From Carposina sasakii (Eukaryota; Arthropoda; Insecta; Lepidoptera; Carposinidae), in contig CP053160.1 in the NCBI GenBank assembly GCA_014607495.2, forward strand, positions 5,890,001 through 5,954,000: a stretch of 64,000 bases of DNA. The letters run 5' to 3'. Numbering within the stretch: position 1 is the stretch's first letter; each line of letters begins with the position of its first letter. The notes below the pieces were generated by a model, which saw only the letters and a program-made list of their open reading frames with translations, was not told where the DNA came from and did no database searches. A program made the translations under genes and the position numbers. Below are positions 19,780-32,429 of the stretch, piece after piece.

Positions 19780-19940
19780 GCTTCGGTATGGGTGTGTGAC
19801 TTATACAGCCTAGTCAGTAGTGTAGTGTTTAACCGACCGCGACAGTCATCGGTCAAATTAGGGTTTCTCAGTGAACATAGTTTATGAACAAGATAAAGTG
19901 CCTGTCGAGATATGTATGGGTGGATTAGGGATACTGGAGT
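19780..19940 (+). other. Weak candidate leader exon ending in GTGAGT
   Basis: A GC-richer patch ('aaccgaccgcgacagtcatc') ends in 'ctgga|gtgagt' at about 19939. The short ATG frames inside it leave phases other than 1, so it would fit the multi-promoter gene only as a noncoding first exon. Confidence 0.2.
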
Positions 19941-20345
19941 GAGTTCTTTTTATTCACCTTCATTTTTATTAGCTTGAAACATCTGCTTTATAATATTTAC
20001 TTACTCTTAATGATTAGATAACTGCATAATAGTTTTCCATTATATTACTATATACAACTATGTGTTATGTAAAATCATACACATTATATTATTAAGGTAT
20101 CTGGCGCGTGTTGCCCTTAGCTCTAAACATTGCTATGATAATCTGAACATTTAGGTCTAGGCTCTATAGAGGTCAGTTACTTTCAAATCTAAAGGTAGAA
20201 TCGTATGCCCTTAAACTAGGGATAAAATTATAATAGGGAAAAAATTGGATCGTTATTTAACGAACACGCGGAGGAGGCTTTCTTTTAACGGAAAAATCTC
20301 GATTACTAACGTCTTTTTTGGGGCGAAACGATGTACAACTTTGAC

Positions 20346-20541
20346 AAAACCTAGTACCTTCCTCGACTTGAACATGTTCATCAGTGTCTGCAGGAATTTG
20401 TTTGGATCGTATAGTCCACTCTCGTCTCCTCGAACCAAAACAAATCTTTTTTAAGGTCCGTAAAGACGAGAATGAACTATACGACCCGAACAAACTCCTG
20501 CTTGACAGTGATGAACATTTTCAAGTCGAGGAAGTAGGTTT
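20346..20541. mobile_element. Imperfect palindromic MITE
   Basis: 'aaacctagtaccttcctcga' at the left mirrors 'cgaggaagtaggttt' at the right, and the arms stay complementary inward ('cttgaacatgttcatcagtg' against 'agtgatgaacattttcaag'). It has no coding potential; the short frames on both strands come from the palindrome. Confidence 0.65.
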
Positions 20542-20809
20542 GGATTGGGCTATGGGTCATCCTTAAACTATGGTTTCCTTGACCGCCGTCTTTACGGTAC
20601 CGATTTGTGAAAAATGTCGCTGTATAACGGTACCACTATCCTAGTAAACCAAAGCATTACGGTTTGTTAAGTAGATTTACTCCTTGATGTTTTCGTAGCG
20701 CGTGCTACGGGCTACGGAAATACTCCGGCGTATATCCGAACGATGCTACTGTATCTTGTAATACATTGCTGTTATGGGGTAGATAGAACTGCATGATCAT
20801 AAAGCAAAT

Positions 20810-20985
20810 CCCACAGCCACGTTTAGCATAGCGGGGTTCGATCTTAATGATAGATCAGTAACATGTTGCTGTCTTATCGCCTGAGAGAATGTCAGAGTTC
20901 CTTAGTCGACTCTGACGACATTCCCGGAAGGAGATGCAGCTGATGTATTTTAGTGAAGCCCCGCATCTGCACATGCCAGTGCTGT
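20810..20985 (-). repeat. Dispersed repeat family B, copy 3
   Basis: Reverse-complement copy of 16212-16400, with 'gactctgacgacattcccgg' and 'gaagccccgcatctgcacat'. Confidence 0.55.
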
Positions 20986-21239
20986 TTTAATAATCATTTA
21001 TTTACTCTGTTAATTTTAAAACACAAAATTCATATTTTTGTAAGGTAAAAACATTATTCAGTTTCTCTTATCCTCGAGGCCGGGATTGGGTAGAACAGTT
21101 AATATTAGTATAAATAATAGCTATATACCTACAGGTGTAGATACCATACAAATACGTGTTCTCTAAAACACTACGCAGATATATTTACCTGCTTGCTTAC
21201 GTGACTGCAGTGGTTGTAAAATATATACTTAGAGCTATC

Positions 21240-21360
21240 TCAACTATCCCCTCAAAATTGGTCAGAAGTGGCACCATGTGTGTGTGGTTCTATCGGCCCT
21301 TGGTGCTCTGCCTACCCCGTAAGGGATACTCGTAAAAGCGTGATTATATGTGTGTATATG
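21240..21360 (-). repeat. Dispersed repeat family D, copy 1
   Basis: It contains the complement of 'ctgaccaattttgagggtat' and 'taccccgtaagggatactcg', matching 53370-53625 in reverse orientation. Confidence 0.6.
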
Positions 21361-22886
21361 TACTTAGAGCTAAATGTTAAATAAAGATAAGGACAGTGGG
21401 TTGACGCGTATTTAAAAAATATGACATAGTACCACTAGCATAGTAGTGGCCACAATAGAGTAGGCCCCAATTAGCAAAATTTTCATTTACCTACCTACCT
21501 TACCTAGTTAAATTTTGCTATCTGCTTATACTACCTATATATTATGTAGCTACCCATACTATCGAAATATTCGCAATGTTTGAACTTGGCAGTGGAATAT
21601 CTTGTATGATTCTGCAGTTCGGGCACCCGGCCATGTGTGTATATATATGTACATTAAAAAGTAGGAGGCGAAGGGATCTATCTGGACTAGGTAATTAGAT
21701 CATTGGATCTACATAATAAGCAGTTCGGTTCACAACAAAGTAATTTAACGGTTATTAAAAAGGATGAATTTTCTACAATATTTTTCCGCTTTGAAAAAAA
21801 TATGGTTGAATAATCTTCGATATTGATGCGCAGAAGACGGTCTAAGGTCGTTTTGTCAGTTTACCTACGTTCGTGAATTCGTGATTGAGCGACATGTTTA
21901 CCGAATTATTTGTGATGATTGGGATGAAAAAAATTATCTGGAACAATAAGGTACGTATGTCAAAGAATACGACCATATTTGGGTTGATTTTAACATTATA
22001 GATTTGTACTTTAATAGCAAAATTTAAGACTACGTATGACATTATGCAACGGGTTTGAACTTAGCATAAATATTTAATTTTAGAGCTTGTACGTTCCCTA
22101 TTTATCGTTCATAAAAAGATAAATAAAATTAGTGCCTTTTCTATGTTGTTGTAAACTAATTTAATACCTTTTCATATAATTTTCTAAAATAATGAGATGG
22201 AAAAGAAATCAATTAGGAATGTGCTGTCAATTAGTTTAACATTCTTTATTTATTATGTCTTGTACCTTATTTAAATTCCTGCACATACCTAATATACATA
22301 TATGTCAAAGATTTTAACAAAAGGAAAAATCACGAGTAAATGTTACGTTTTAAATGATAAATTGTTTTTCTTGGCAGATTTATGGAGTATTTTTGCTTCA
22401 TTTGCAGCGCATGAGAAAAACAGGACAGCTCCATTTCTTTGGGGATAGCGGGGTTGTATGTTAGATAGATAAAGTATGTTTGGAGTTCAGTTGTTAGGTA
22501 CTTCCTTGTTCTTTTTTCACAAAATCATGTGAACGACTTCTCTGTCTGATGTACAATTGGCGTTAAATGAGTCCTTAGCGATTACATAACCATAACCGAC
22601 TTTACAGATACATATTTCAAAATGTTAAAAGCTGATAATCTGATAATGGGACTACTGCGAACTTTCTATTCTCTTAGTAAAATTGTGATTGAACTAGTTC
22701 TGAAGTATATCAATTAACTTGATTTTATCTCCTCTCGTATGGTGTAGTTTCAGAACTTGCTTTAAAGCCTGGGGAGATTAGGATCTATCCAGTTCTGATG
22801 GGAAATAGTGTCCTTACTTCCATAAATATGCACAAATATGTTAGGATTGGTTGATCGTTTCATCACACTGAGGATTCCTACATATC

Positions 22887-23055
22887 AGGGTGTAACCGAA
22901 ATGTATGTAAATTATAGAGAACCTATTTCGGACTGGCTCTCCAGTGGTAAATTTGTGAATAGGTTCGGGCTGGCACGGAAGCTATCGCAGAGGTTGTGAG
23001 GTTCAGATTGCCCGACCCGGGTGAGGAATTTTTTCCATTTCTATTAATAAATTTA
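22887..23055 (+). mobile_element. Truncated family A MITE joined to tRNA-derived SINE copy 2
   Basis: The MITE start (CAGGGTGTAACCGAAA...AGAGAACCTATTTC) stops at about 22936. The SINE head follows ('ggcacggaagctatcgcaga', 'ggttgtgaggttcagattgc') with the family tail 'gaattttttccatttct' at 23028. Confidence 0.55.
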
Positions 23056-23387
23056 CACCTACATATGTATCTATTATTGCATTTAGTTATCAAACTAGTG
23101 TAAATTCTTTTCTAAAGTGATAACTATTGACGTATTCGTGTTATTTTGTCTCCAGTTGATATAGTGACGTGGGCGACGATAAAAAAAAACGTTGTATTGG
23201 TAAAATATAGATTTTTGTATGTTCAGTTGCTTTTGTAGTTTTTAAGCTGTTTACGTGCTTAGTGCGTAACAATTTCAGAATAACATAAGATCGAAATGAA
23301 AACCATAGTGCGGTGTAGTTAGGATAAAATAATCATTTGAAAGAATTGATTTTCGGGCTTCCCACTCTTAATTGCTTTTTATTAGTT

Positions 23388-23718
23388 ACTAGTGAACGCC
23401 CGCGATTCCGTCCGCGTGGACTACAGAAAAACAAAATGTCGAAATTATCCGGGATAAAAACATTTTCTCAGGATAAAAAGTAGCCTATATGTTAAGTGGG
23501 ATCTGTCACAATATATTCCTGAAAACTGCATCGAAATCGGTTCCGCCGTTTCTGAGATTAGCGTGCACAAACGCACAGACAAACCGACAAACAGACAAAA
23601 ATTTCAAAAACATTCTTTTGGGTACTACTGCGTTGATAAAGGTCTCCTGTAATATTTTTTCTCGTATATCTTCCATGTACAGACAGCGATCCGTTACATT
23701 TTTATTATATGTAACCTA
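23388..23718 (-). mobile_element. RTE-type LINE 3' tail, copy 3
   Basis: Reverse-complement, nearly full-length match to 5598-5905, from 'gtgaacgcccgcgattccgt' to 'agacagcgatccgttacatt'. Confidence 0.7.
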
Positions 23719-24168
23719 TAGATATGTATTTTTTTATTATGTATTTAATTACATCTTGCCTTGACTTTTTCTTTAAAAGTTCCAGTAATAAAAATTACTT
23801 ACTTTTTGATAATAAGATAAAGGTAAACCTAGAGCGTTCAAAGACTTTAGGAAATTCAATACAAGATCAAGGTAAACACAATATATGAACCTGTATATTT
23901 TACCAAAGGTTGTTTCAATGAAGATATATTCTCCTTTTCCATATTTAAACTGCCTCGAGGTTCGATTTCGAGTAGTGTTGTGTGCATGCGACTTGTTTGC
24001 GCACAGGTTGTTCACTTCGAGACAAAGCAAGCTCATATCCTTAGACGTGTAAATAACTAGCACAACACTATTGTCAATATTAATAGCCCTTGTTATTAAT
24101 AAAGTTAATCGTGCCCGCTTTATCTTGTTGTTTGGTCGTTAAGAGTTCACAGCTTCACGACAAATCAG

Positions 24169-24175
24169 TATAAAA
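24169..24175 (+). promoter_or_regulatory. TATA box of alternative exon E2
   Basis: TATAAAA in 'aatcagTATAAAAcgga' lies 79 bases before the E2 start codon, giving room for a leader of about 50 bases. Confidence 0.55.
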
Positions 24176-24253
24176 CGGACGCTAATACAGGCGAGGTGTG
24201 TGCAATTTTTTCTAAGTGCTAAAGTGAGTTGTGAACCAAGTCATTCACGTTCA

Positions 24254-24356
24254 ATGGAGTTTCAGTACTATGGGAATTTCGACCGGCCGCGCCCGAGGTT
24301 GTACGATCAACCGCTGTGGGACGAAGAAGACAATCTTTCGGATAGACAGACTAATG
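24254..24356 (+). CDS. Candidate alternative first coding exon E2 of a multi-promoter gene
   Basis: It encodes 34 residues starting MEFQYYGNFDRPRPRLYDQP and running into an acidic stretch (WDEEDNLSDRQTN). It ends ...AAT G|GTAGGT with one base left over, the same phase as E1, E3 and E4. The exon is GC-rich against its AT-rich flanks, has no in-frame stop and follows a TATA box. It is the most convincing of the four because of its length, composition and promoter. The Arg/Pro/Asp/Glu-rich peptide looks disordered, which is common for isoform-specific N-termini. I do not recognise it. Confidence 0.6.
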
Positions 24357-24636
24357 GTAGGTTAAACCTTTGAGAATGTTCTAAAGTTTATACATGGACT
24401 ATAAAGTCTGTGGTAGAAACACAAGTGCAGGCAGGATATTCTAACGCGGAGCTATCTCTATATCAGATTCAGATATCATTTATAAATCTTTGAATAGCTT
24501 AGTGCCTTTCAGTTAGTCATTTACATTAAACAGCGCGTAATTCAAAACAATATTAAAATTTTCCTTCAAACAGATACACCCGCGTAGCTCTTATCATTCA
24601 TCTTAGAAACGTGTATTATTGTACGGTCCACTACTA

Positions 24637-24832
24637 TAACAGCCAATTTCAATAACCAATTTTGAGAGATTTTTTTGCATAGATCAGATTAACGTCCAAC
24701 TTCAATACGAGAGATTAAAGAGAATCTCAGATTTTTCTATTCCTAATTTGAAAATTTGTATGAAAACAATTGAAGATTAAATCTGAGATATGCAAAAAAT
24801 CTGTCAAGATCAGTTATAGAAATTGGCTGTTA
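24637..24832. mobile_element. MITE with TAACAGCCAATTTC ends, interleaved with a second palindrome
   Basis: TAACAGCCAATTTC at the left and GAAATTGGCTGTTA at the right bound it. A second inverted pair ('gtccaacttcaatacgagag' near 24692 and its near-complement near 24850-24875) crosses the right border, so two palindromes overlap. Confidence 0.6.
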
Positions 24833-25382
24833 ATCAGAAATTATATTTGATCTCTCTAGTATTGAAATTGGACATAAGAGGTACATAAACCAAGACGTTA
24901 GGTAAAGGAGTTATTTTCTTGTTTACTTACACTCGGCTAAATTAAACAGATAACGTTTTGATAGTAAATTAATGTCATTCATAATCTTGATTGTTTTTGT
25001 GCCGGTAGTAGCCTATTTATAGCTATAGATAACGAGACAAGTAGGTATATTGTTTGGCCGAAAACCGCGGGATTGTGCAAATATGTTGCGATTGTTTTTC
25101 ATAAAATGTTACATACTTCCCGAATATTTATAAATTCGGTTGTCATCCATCTGCATCTACTTCGTCTAACTAATGTCAGTCTAATAAATAAATTCAATGA
25201 ATATTCATGGAACTAAGTAAAACAACAACAATACTGCTTTCATAGATTAGGTATTTTACAGATGGAATCTTGGGCCGCCTGCGCCGCCGCCGCCATCCGC
25301 GCCGAAATCTTGGTGCAAGGCTAATAAAGATTAACAAAGGTGATTAAATGACAAATGTAATCAAAAGTTCACCTTCACCTTT

Positions 25383-25758
25383 TAATACAGTCATTTGGTA
25401 ACTTTACCTGGAAAGTTTTCCGGGAGTTTTGAATTTTGGTAACTTTATAGATTTTGAGGTGCTCTTTCCGAATTTCGACTTTGCCACCTCGTATTTTTGC
25501 CGCTCGCGCCGCCATATTGGAAAAATGGCGCCTAAAAGCAGTTTTTTGACAATATATCCTTTCCGACTCATTTTACGATAAAAACAGTTATGTACAAAAT
25601 GAAAGTAGAGACGATTGCCTACAATTTATATATTCACCTTTTTCTCATGAAGTCTTGGCGTTTTGGCCTACGAGCGCCGCAAAGTGTACTCCAACGCGCT
25701 TTTTGGCCAAAAAACTCATTTTCACACCACCTTGAGGTAGCACCAAATGACTGTATTA
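25383..25758. mobile_element. MITE with 17-bp inverted repeats
   Basis: TAATACAGTCATTTGGT at 25383 and its exact complement ending at 25758 bound 376 bp. The interior has GC-rich patches ('gccgctcgcgccgccatatt') and no transposase. Confidence 0.65.
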
Positions 25759-25792
25759 TTTCTATTATTTCTATTGACAACCAGATGACACA

Positions 25793-25870
25793 CCCGGTAG
25801 AGAGGGACCGTGCTGTCCTATCAAAAAAAGATCCTATAGGTTCGAATCCCAGTAGAGGCAATCCTTGATC
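25793..25870 (+). mobile_element. tRNA-derived SINE of a second family
   Basis: A perfect B box (GGTTCGAATCCC at about 25840) follows a decayed tRNA-like head. No cloverleaf can be drawn, so it is not a tRNA gene. Confidence 0.5.
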
Positions 25871-27124
25871 ATGGTTGAAATCACTGTATAAGTGGCTAGT
25901 CATTTCGTAAAACGGCGGATTTTATCCAGCTTCCACAGTTTACTCATTATAAGCGCTATTAGGTATTCTTATTCGTAGGTATAAATAGGTAGGTAGGTAC
26001 TAAGTGTGTCTAGACAGGAAAAGCAAGATTGTATCGATTTCGGCAGGACTTGCAGATAAATATAGAACGCTGCGCCGGCATAGGGAGCGGACTATAAATA
26101 TTATTTAGCGTAGCATATTATTTTAAACAGATATGAAAATAGTAGAGTCAGGCTCGTATGTATGTACCTAGAACTTTATTTATACATCTCTCACTTCAAT
26201 TCTGCAATTTCATCTGCCTAGTACTTTTATAAATATTAATCTTGTTATACATAAAGGGGAATTATTGGTACTGTATAAAAGCTTTATCAGTCTAGGTCGA
26301 TTGGCTATTAGGTTTGATACTTCATTTAAAAACTTAAGTAATGGAGCTTGCTCCCGACGAAGCCTGTTCCGGACAGGGTTATTTGAACCGTTTTCATTTA
26401 CATTGTTGTAAAACACGGAGACGGAAAGTTTAACGGACCCCTTGCTAATTTGTAGACAAAATTAATACATAGAACGCAAGTCCTAATATACTTCCACAGG
26501 CCTCAATTTTATTAATTGCGCATTTCACGACATATACTAATAGCCTAAAGGTTAAGTAAAGGATCTTGGTGAACTTCGATACGCAAGCACAAGCAGCTGA
26601 AGCCTTTTTTATTTATGAACTGGGGGTTACTATGAGCTCTTTTAGTAATACATATATCTATCATGAAGGTGAGATGTCGCTCTACAATTTATAGCGGCGT
26701 CTCGTTTCAACAATGGAAGCAGTCCTGCGTTATGAGTTCAACCACCCTCTTTTACTATGTCGGAAAGAAAAGCCAGCTGCGTGTTAAAGGATCTAATTTT
26801 ATAACCAAAATCACATGTTCCCAGCCTATGATACAAAACTTTTTAAATTTCATTCCTTTGTCCTGCAGATTCTACCGAGTAAAAAAAACTATCGTTCTCA
26901 GGACTTGCGGTTTTAATTGAATTGCTGGTTCAAAGAGAATATTTCAATTTAAATTCTATCCTGTATCTGGGTCGAACTAAAGCGGGTTGATGGAAAAATA
27001 ACCTCTCAGTCTATTAACCCTTTACCTCACGGGTAACGGATACGTGCTTTGAACACTGGGATGTGTTATTTCATTGTTTCCACGTGGTTTTATGAAAAAT
27101 ACTGAATAGGAATGATAGATTTTT

Positions 27125-27200
27125 GCACGGAAAGCAGAGGTCGTGGGTTTGAATCCCACTCGGGTGAAGAATTTTTTCCATTTCTTTATTAATAATTTTA
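27125..27200 (+). mobile_element. tRNA-derived SINE, copy 3 (5'-truncated)
   Basis: 'cacggaaagcagaggtcgtg' and a B-box-like GGTTTGAATCCC precede the family tail 'gaagaattttttccatttc' shared with the 22960 copy. Confidence 0.6.
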
Positions 27201-27623
27201 TGATAGATTTTTCATTCATCATGTGGATTTATTTCTGGATTTACACATGCGTTTTTTTTTTCTTATACAAAGGTGTTTTTAAAATTAGTGTATTTGCCTT
27301 TCATGAACCGATGAATACTAGGTATAGTCTGAAAAGAGAAATCAACACATGTAGTCATACACTGAGCGGCACACACCATCATGATGGAATACTAGGGCCA
27401 ACTCCGAGAATACTACGTATGATAAAAAACAGATACTTTTTACCTACCCTACGTTTCTGTAGTCAAAACACCGTGTATATATAGACCGGATAAGATGAAT
27501 GAAAAAAGAGTACCTGCAGTGATTAGATGTAATTATATGTTGCTCAACATGGCTGTTGTGCTGCCAAATCTCTTATAATATGTTACATACGCAATTTTCA
27601 AGATCCATCATTTGGTCCAACCG

Positions 27624-27790
27624 AGTGCGTAATACCGAAGTATTGCGAAGAGCCAATGTAAGTGGCATTGAGGCCTAGCATTGGCAGCTTCTGACTCGTA
27701 AGGAGAGATTGGCTAAGCGCATCTTGAACTTAGAGACAAATAGATATGAAGAGATGCTATAGATCCATCTAAATTCTTGATACAAGTATT
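27624..27790 (+). pseudogene. Fragment of a LINE reverse-transcriptase C-terminal region
   Basis: From about 27621 the frame reads RVRNTEVLRRANVSGIEA and then a stop, followed by a mostly open but diverged continuation. The 'EVLRRANV.SIEA' string is familiar from the end of CR1/RTE-type polyproteins. The fragment is broken and not functional. Confidence 0.45.
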
Positions 27791-28412
27791 TCAAGCTGAC
27801 AAAACGTGATGAACTTAAGACTATTAGACTAACCTATTGGCTATGCCAATTCTAAGTATGGTCATGACCGAAATTGGTAGATCAGTCAGACGTAAAGACT
27901 AGTGTCAACATTATGATCCTCTGTACATTGGCAGTAATACTAGTCTTAAAATTCTTAACATATTTAGGCAAAGTGCTCGATGAATCGATTCTGAAGTATG
28001 AGTATTAGAAAACTATTCGTATCTGCTATTCCCGATCTTGTAGAACTTTTGCCAGCTTTGATTACTTGTATCTTTTAGATCTTAAAATTCTTTATTTAAA
28101 TATGAAATTCTACCTGCTATTCCCGATTTGTAGCTTTGAGCTTGTAGCTTTGAGCTTTGTTATTGTATTTTTGTATTTTTTTAAATAAAATTTACCTATT
28201 GCTAGAGCTATTAGATCTAGCGTATCTACCTATATGTATGTATGTATGTAGTGGGGATCCTATTTTGGTACTAAAACAATAGACAAATAACGTGATGCAA
28301 AATTACAGTAATGTATTTCCTACATCTCTTTCATGTTACCCCGTTATTGCATGTATTTCTATACGAATGAACACTACTAGTCCTTTGTTAAGCTATGATT
28401 GCATTGTTGCAG

Positions 28413-28506
28413 GTAAGTGGCATAGTTCGCGTGCCGGCTCCCGTTCGAGACCCCGGTGACAGCACAATGGCTGGACAGGCTCCGTCCTACCACGCCTGTC
28501 GTATGG
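28413..28506 (+). CDS. Candidate alternative exon E3 (start codon 28467) of a multi-promoter gene
   Basis: An acceptor (ATTGTTGCAG, ending 28412) opens a GC-rich segment that closes with ATG G|GTAAGT at 28506. The ATG at 28467 has a good insect context (CACAATGG) and encodes MAGQAPSYHACRM plus one base, phase 1 as in E1, E2 and E4. Bases before it would be leader, so this exon may be spliced to an upstream noncoding exon. If E1 or E2 were spliced to it, their frame would stop at TGA 15 codons in, so it is probably an alternative to them. The first bases, GTAAGT, also make the 5' border a possible ratchet site. Confidence 0.5.
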
Positions 28507-30308
28507 GTAAGTCTCATTTGTCATATTCACGTAGCTACAAAGAGAAGTGATAATTAACCATGTGGTTTGTCTTAGTTATATTGTTTTAATTTAATATATC
28601 ATTAAATGATGGATATTCTATGGCAATATCATGATATAGAATTAATCATTTTGTTGTAATGGCTAAATGGATACGGCTATGGCATACGAGTATGTCATGC
28701 GACTGCAAATATAATGCAGCGCAGTATAGACCAACTTAACAACATATTTTCTATTGAACACACGTTGTTAGATCACCTCCTTTTTGTATCTGCTTCATGG
28801 GTCAGTGTAAATAGTGTTTACTCCTCGTACCTGTATCCGAAAACTATCGATAACTGGCCTAAAAGGTCGTACGTAATTCAACCTTGCTTATATTTCAACG
28901 GTTACTGCCACGGATTTAAGAACTAGTGGTTTATGGTCGCGGCATTGTAAAAAATATCCTCGCGCCAGTCGAATTTTACCTCAAACTTATCCGAATACCG
29001 CCTCTTAAGCGCCCTCTTAAAGCGGTAAGGAAAATAACTCACAATTTTTATTTACATCTAATGAGTATGAGAAGTTTTCTTTCTTCCTAATAGCTAGGCA
29101 TGTGTATAGTTGTTAGTTACCTCCAATTTATATCCTTCAATTTATTTAAGGTCATGTTTCAATGTCTTGTCTTAATTTTGGTGGTACTTTACCTTCGTAT
29201 TTGTTTTTACTTAAAGTCTAATAGGTTTCTGTCTTGAAATTTAGTTTTGCTTAGTTAAATTCGCAAAAAGTGCCATTTTATTTTCTCAGAAGTACTTAAG
29301 TTAGTTCACCTAAAAGAAAACTAATATCAAAATTCAAACAACTGTTAATAGTGCAAAAAAGTAATATAAAAGCTTGGTGGCGCAGGAAGCCCTGAATTCA
29401 AAAAGCTTAATCTTTGAGACCTATCAATACACAAAATTTTTTAATCAAAATTCAAACAGGGCTATTTTGAATATCTAATGTTTCGCTTCCTTTTTCCATC
29501 ACGGGGCGTTAGCATTTGCATTCAAATTCAGTCAAAGGTTATTACCCGATGGAGACCATTCATCAATACCAAATCCGTGGTATCCTAATTTGGAGTAACA
29601 ACCGTATTGCCAACTGAACCTCGAAGCTCGAACTTCCCAGTCACCCGGAACGATTGAACAGTTTCAGCTTTTCAATCAGAAGTATATACAGTCGGGAAGT
29701 TAGCCTTAGGGTATAATAATGAGTATAGTACAATTTGAAATAGTATACTTTTACGTTTTGCAGTCCATGCGTAGGCGAAATATGGCAATCGTGCCTATCA
29801 AAATGTGCGGTCAAATTATTAAACATAAAAAGTACGTTTATGACCTTTGTAGCTTTTGTCTTAATCTGGTCCTGTATCAAAAAGTGTCATGATTACCCTA
29901 CGCTTGTGTAATGCCACATTAATTATACTCGTACGCAGTTCATATGTCACACTGCTGGCTGAAGGAGCTTCATTCCTTCACCTGATGGTCTGCCGAATGA
30001 AGCAGCGCGCTTATGATAAAGCCTGCCTAGAGAGTAGTACAGATTTCATAATACATGTTTTAGTAATACGTATCATATATGTACCTACAAAGGTTTTCAA
30101 GCTGAACCAAACCGTAAATATCGCCCATTAGATAACAGAAATGCCACAAATTTGTTTTTGTTGTTGTCATATATTGCACCTACAAAACAAAGTGACGACA
30201 ATGAACTGGATGCAGGTTATCAAGTCTTGAACACTTCTCGTACTGATTGACTTAATTCTATACATATACCAACATAACTTACGTAACCCAATAATATTTA
30301 CCCAATAT
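28507..30308. other. Intronic/intergenic, nothing recognised
   Basis: AT-rich with scattered short chance frames and no repeat that recurs in the window. Confidence 0.45.
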
Positions 30309-30440
30309 AGGTACAGGTTGTCAACTTTGGACCCTAATATTTTGGAAACCATATACTTCCCATGTATGCTTCCATGGAGAAAAATGATCGTTATGATGAG
30401 GAGATTCCGTAGTTTTCGGGAACGACCAAAGATCACCCTG
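30309..30440 (-). mobile_element. Family C DNA element, copy 2, truncated
   Basis: Only the left third of the element remains, in reverse orientation, ending 'gaccaaagatcaccctg' followed by TA. It shares 'cttccatggagaaaaatgat' and 'ccctaatattttggaaacca' with the 59285 copy. Confidence 0.7.
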
Positions 30441-31462
30441 TATAATACCCAAGTTTATCCGAAAATATAAGGATTACTCGTCGATGATGTAGGTTCATAA
30501 AATTAGATGATTTTAAAAATCTGTTGAAGATCCTACAAATCTACGTGCATTTGCGTTATTGCGTTAATTTCCGTGCAAGTAAATTCTAGATTTTCGGCTA
30601 CTTACAATATTAAGTACTATGTATGATTCATTGATTCTATATGTAAGCCATTGCCACTACTTGATTAATTACCCTATTTAATATGATTATAAAAATTACT
30701 ACTCCTTTCCACCCCTAAAGATGACGTTCATGAGCTTATACAAGTGATCTGTTCCAAAGTAATTAATTACATTTGTTTAAAAAGTTTTAATTTTATTTCA
30801 CTTCACAAGAAGTCTGACTCAGGTAACCGATATCCATATAATACTATTAAGTATTCTCTTTTATATTCGAAAGTTACTTTGTCTGTATGTCCCTGTCCTT
30901 AACACAACGACGCGGTTTGACTGATCGGGTAGGTTACCATGAACTCAGCATGATTGTTGCGTGGAAGCGAGATATCGCTCTTCACTGCCTGCAGCGACAC
31001 GCGGCGTAGAGTATCGCTACTACATTGGGAACAATTCTACTCTAAGATAAGGTGATCTAAGCCCATGGAATTGCAATTGAAATTGCCATTGCAAAGCGAA
31101 AATTAAAAAAAAAATGCTATTACATTGCTACCGCTTTGCCTTTTCGAGACACGTAGGCACTATCAGCCTACCGTATAAAATTGTAATAATTACATATTAA
31201 AATGAGATAACTTGAACAGTTGGCGTCGTTTTCATGGTAACTTCCTGATTTTACGGAGGCCTTGCAAAGTACAGTCCAGGTCAAGTTTAACTACACCATA
31301 CGTTTTATCTTCATCGATATATCTCCGATTAGTGTTACTATTGTCTATGCTTACTGTATGAGTTTATGTCAGCATTTTGCTTATTGCGACTGTGAGTGCA
31401 CCATTAAGAATAGGAGGTGGAGGATCTTAGCTAGTGATGGGTTCTTCTACTTACGGTACCTG

Positions 31463-31600
31463 TGCTGATGCGGGGCTTTGCTAGAATATAACCTCCTTCC
31501 GTGCATATCGCAAGAGTCGACTAAGAAAATCATGTTCATTCCCTAAAGCGATGAGCTAGCAACTTCTGACTGATTTATTAACATCTGACCCCACTGGTAT
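31463..31600 (+). repeat. Dispersed repeat family B, copy 4
   Basis: It contains 'gatgcggggctttgctagaa', 'cgcaagagtcgactaagaaa' and 'gcgatgagctagcaacttct'. Confidence 0.55.
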
Positions 31601-31602
31601 GT

Positions 31603-31860
31603 ATGTTAGTCTACGGTGGCATGGGCGAATTTAGACGGGGTGGGGCACTGGGCACAGGGGCACGTCTTATCCCTACTGTGGGTGAAGATTCCATCATAGC
31701 AAACCTACTTATAGTCCAATCTGCCCTTCGTGTCCCTGCTCCCCTCCAAATCTTGGATGCGCCCTTGATTGGTGGTCGCAAGTCTACATTGATATTCAAA
31801 TATCCTCTTTGCCCATTCATCATGGAGTGCACAGTTCGTTATCTAAATAGAATTGATTAA
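31603..31860. other. GC-rich patch, possibly a transposon fragment
   Basis: The patch is open in both directions for about 75-85 codons and contains 'ggtggggcactgggcacagg'. No family could be named, and a transposon origin is only a guess from its composition. Confidence 0.3.
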
Positions 31861-32429
31861 CAGTGCCTATGCTCACTATCGCTCTCCATATGTAGTAAAC
31901 TGTTAACCTACAGTAGGTTGAGGTTTAAGATGATATGCGTTTATTGCCTTTTAATAATTATTTACCTATTTTAAATTGTTATAATTCAATCACAACATAC
32001 GTTTATCAATATTTACAATTTTTTATAGTTGCTAGACATTATGTTTCTATTAGACCAAACATATTATCTATATATATATATACATCTTAACTATCTCAAA
32101 GTATTTAAACAAGCGTTACTTAATCATCATCAACGGTACGGTACCTAGTGTTGTAATTAGTGCTTTGATTGACAAGGGTAAAAACCATATTAATTTCCAT
32201 TTTTATATCAAAAATAACTACTTACCAATAATATAAAAGTCTTTAGACTCAATGTTTTTGGTCTTTGCTAAATGTCGTTGAACTCTTTTATACAAGACCT
32301 TTACAACTATTTATACATTTGTAGGCACCTTATCCTACTCTGCCCGAAAATATTATGTTAAAATATCCCTCCACTAGAGCATAACATCGGTGTACCACAT
32401 CTTCCGCAATTTAGCGCGGCACTTTCATT

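Noticed and set aside
20245..20566. Several overlapping 60-78-codon frames on both strands
   Set aside because: They arise from a palindromic MITE, where both strands repeat the same wording.
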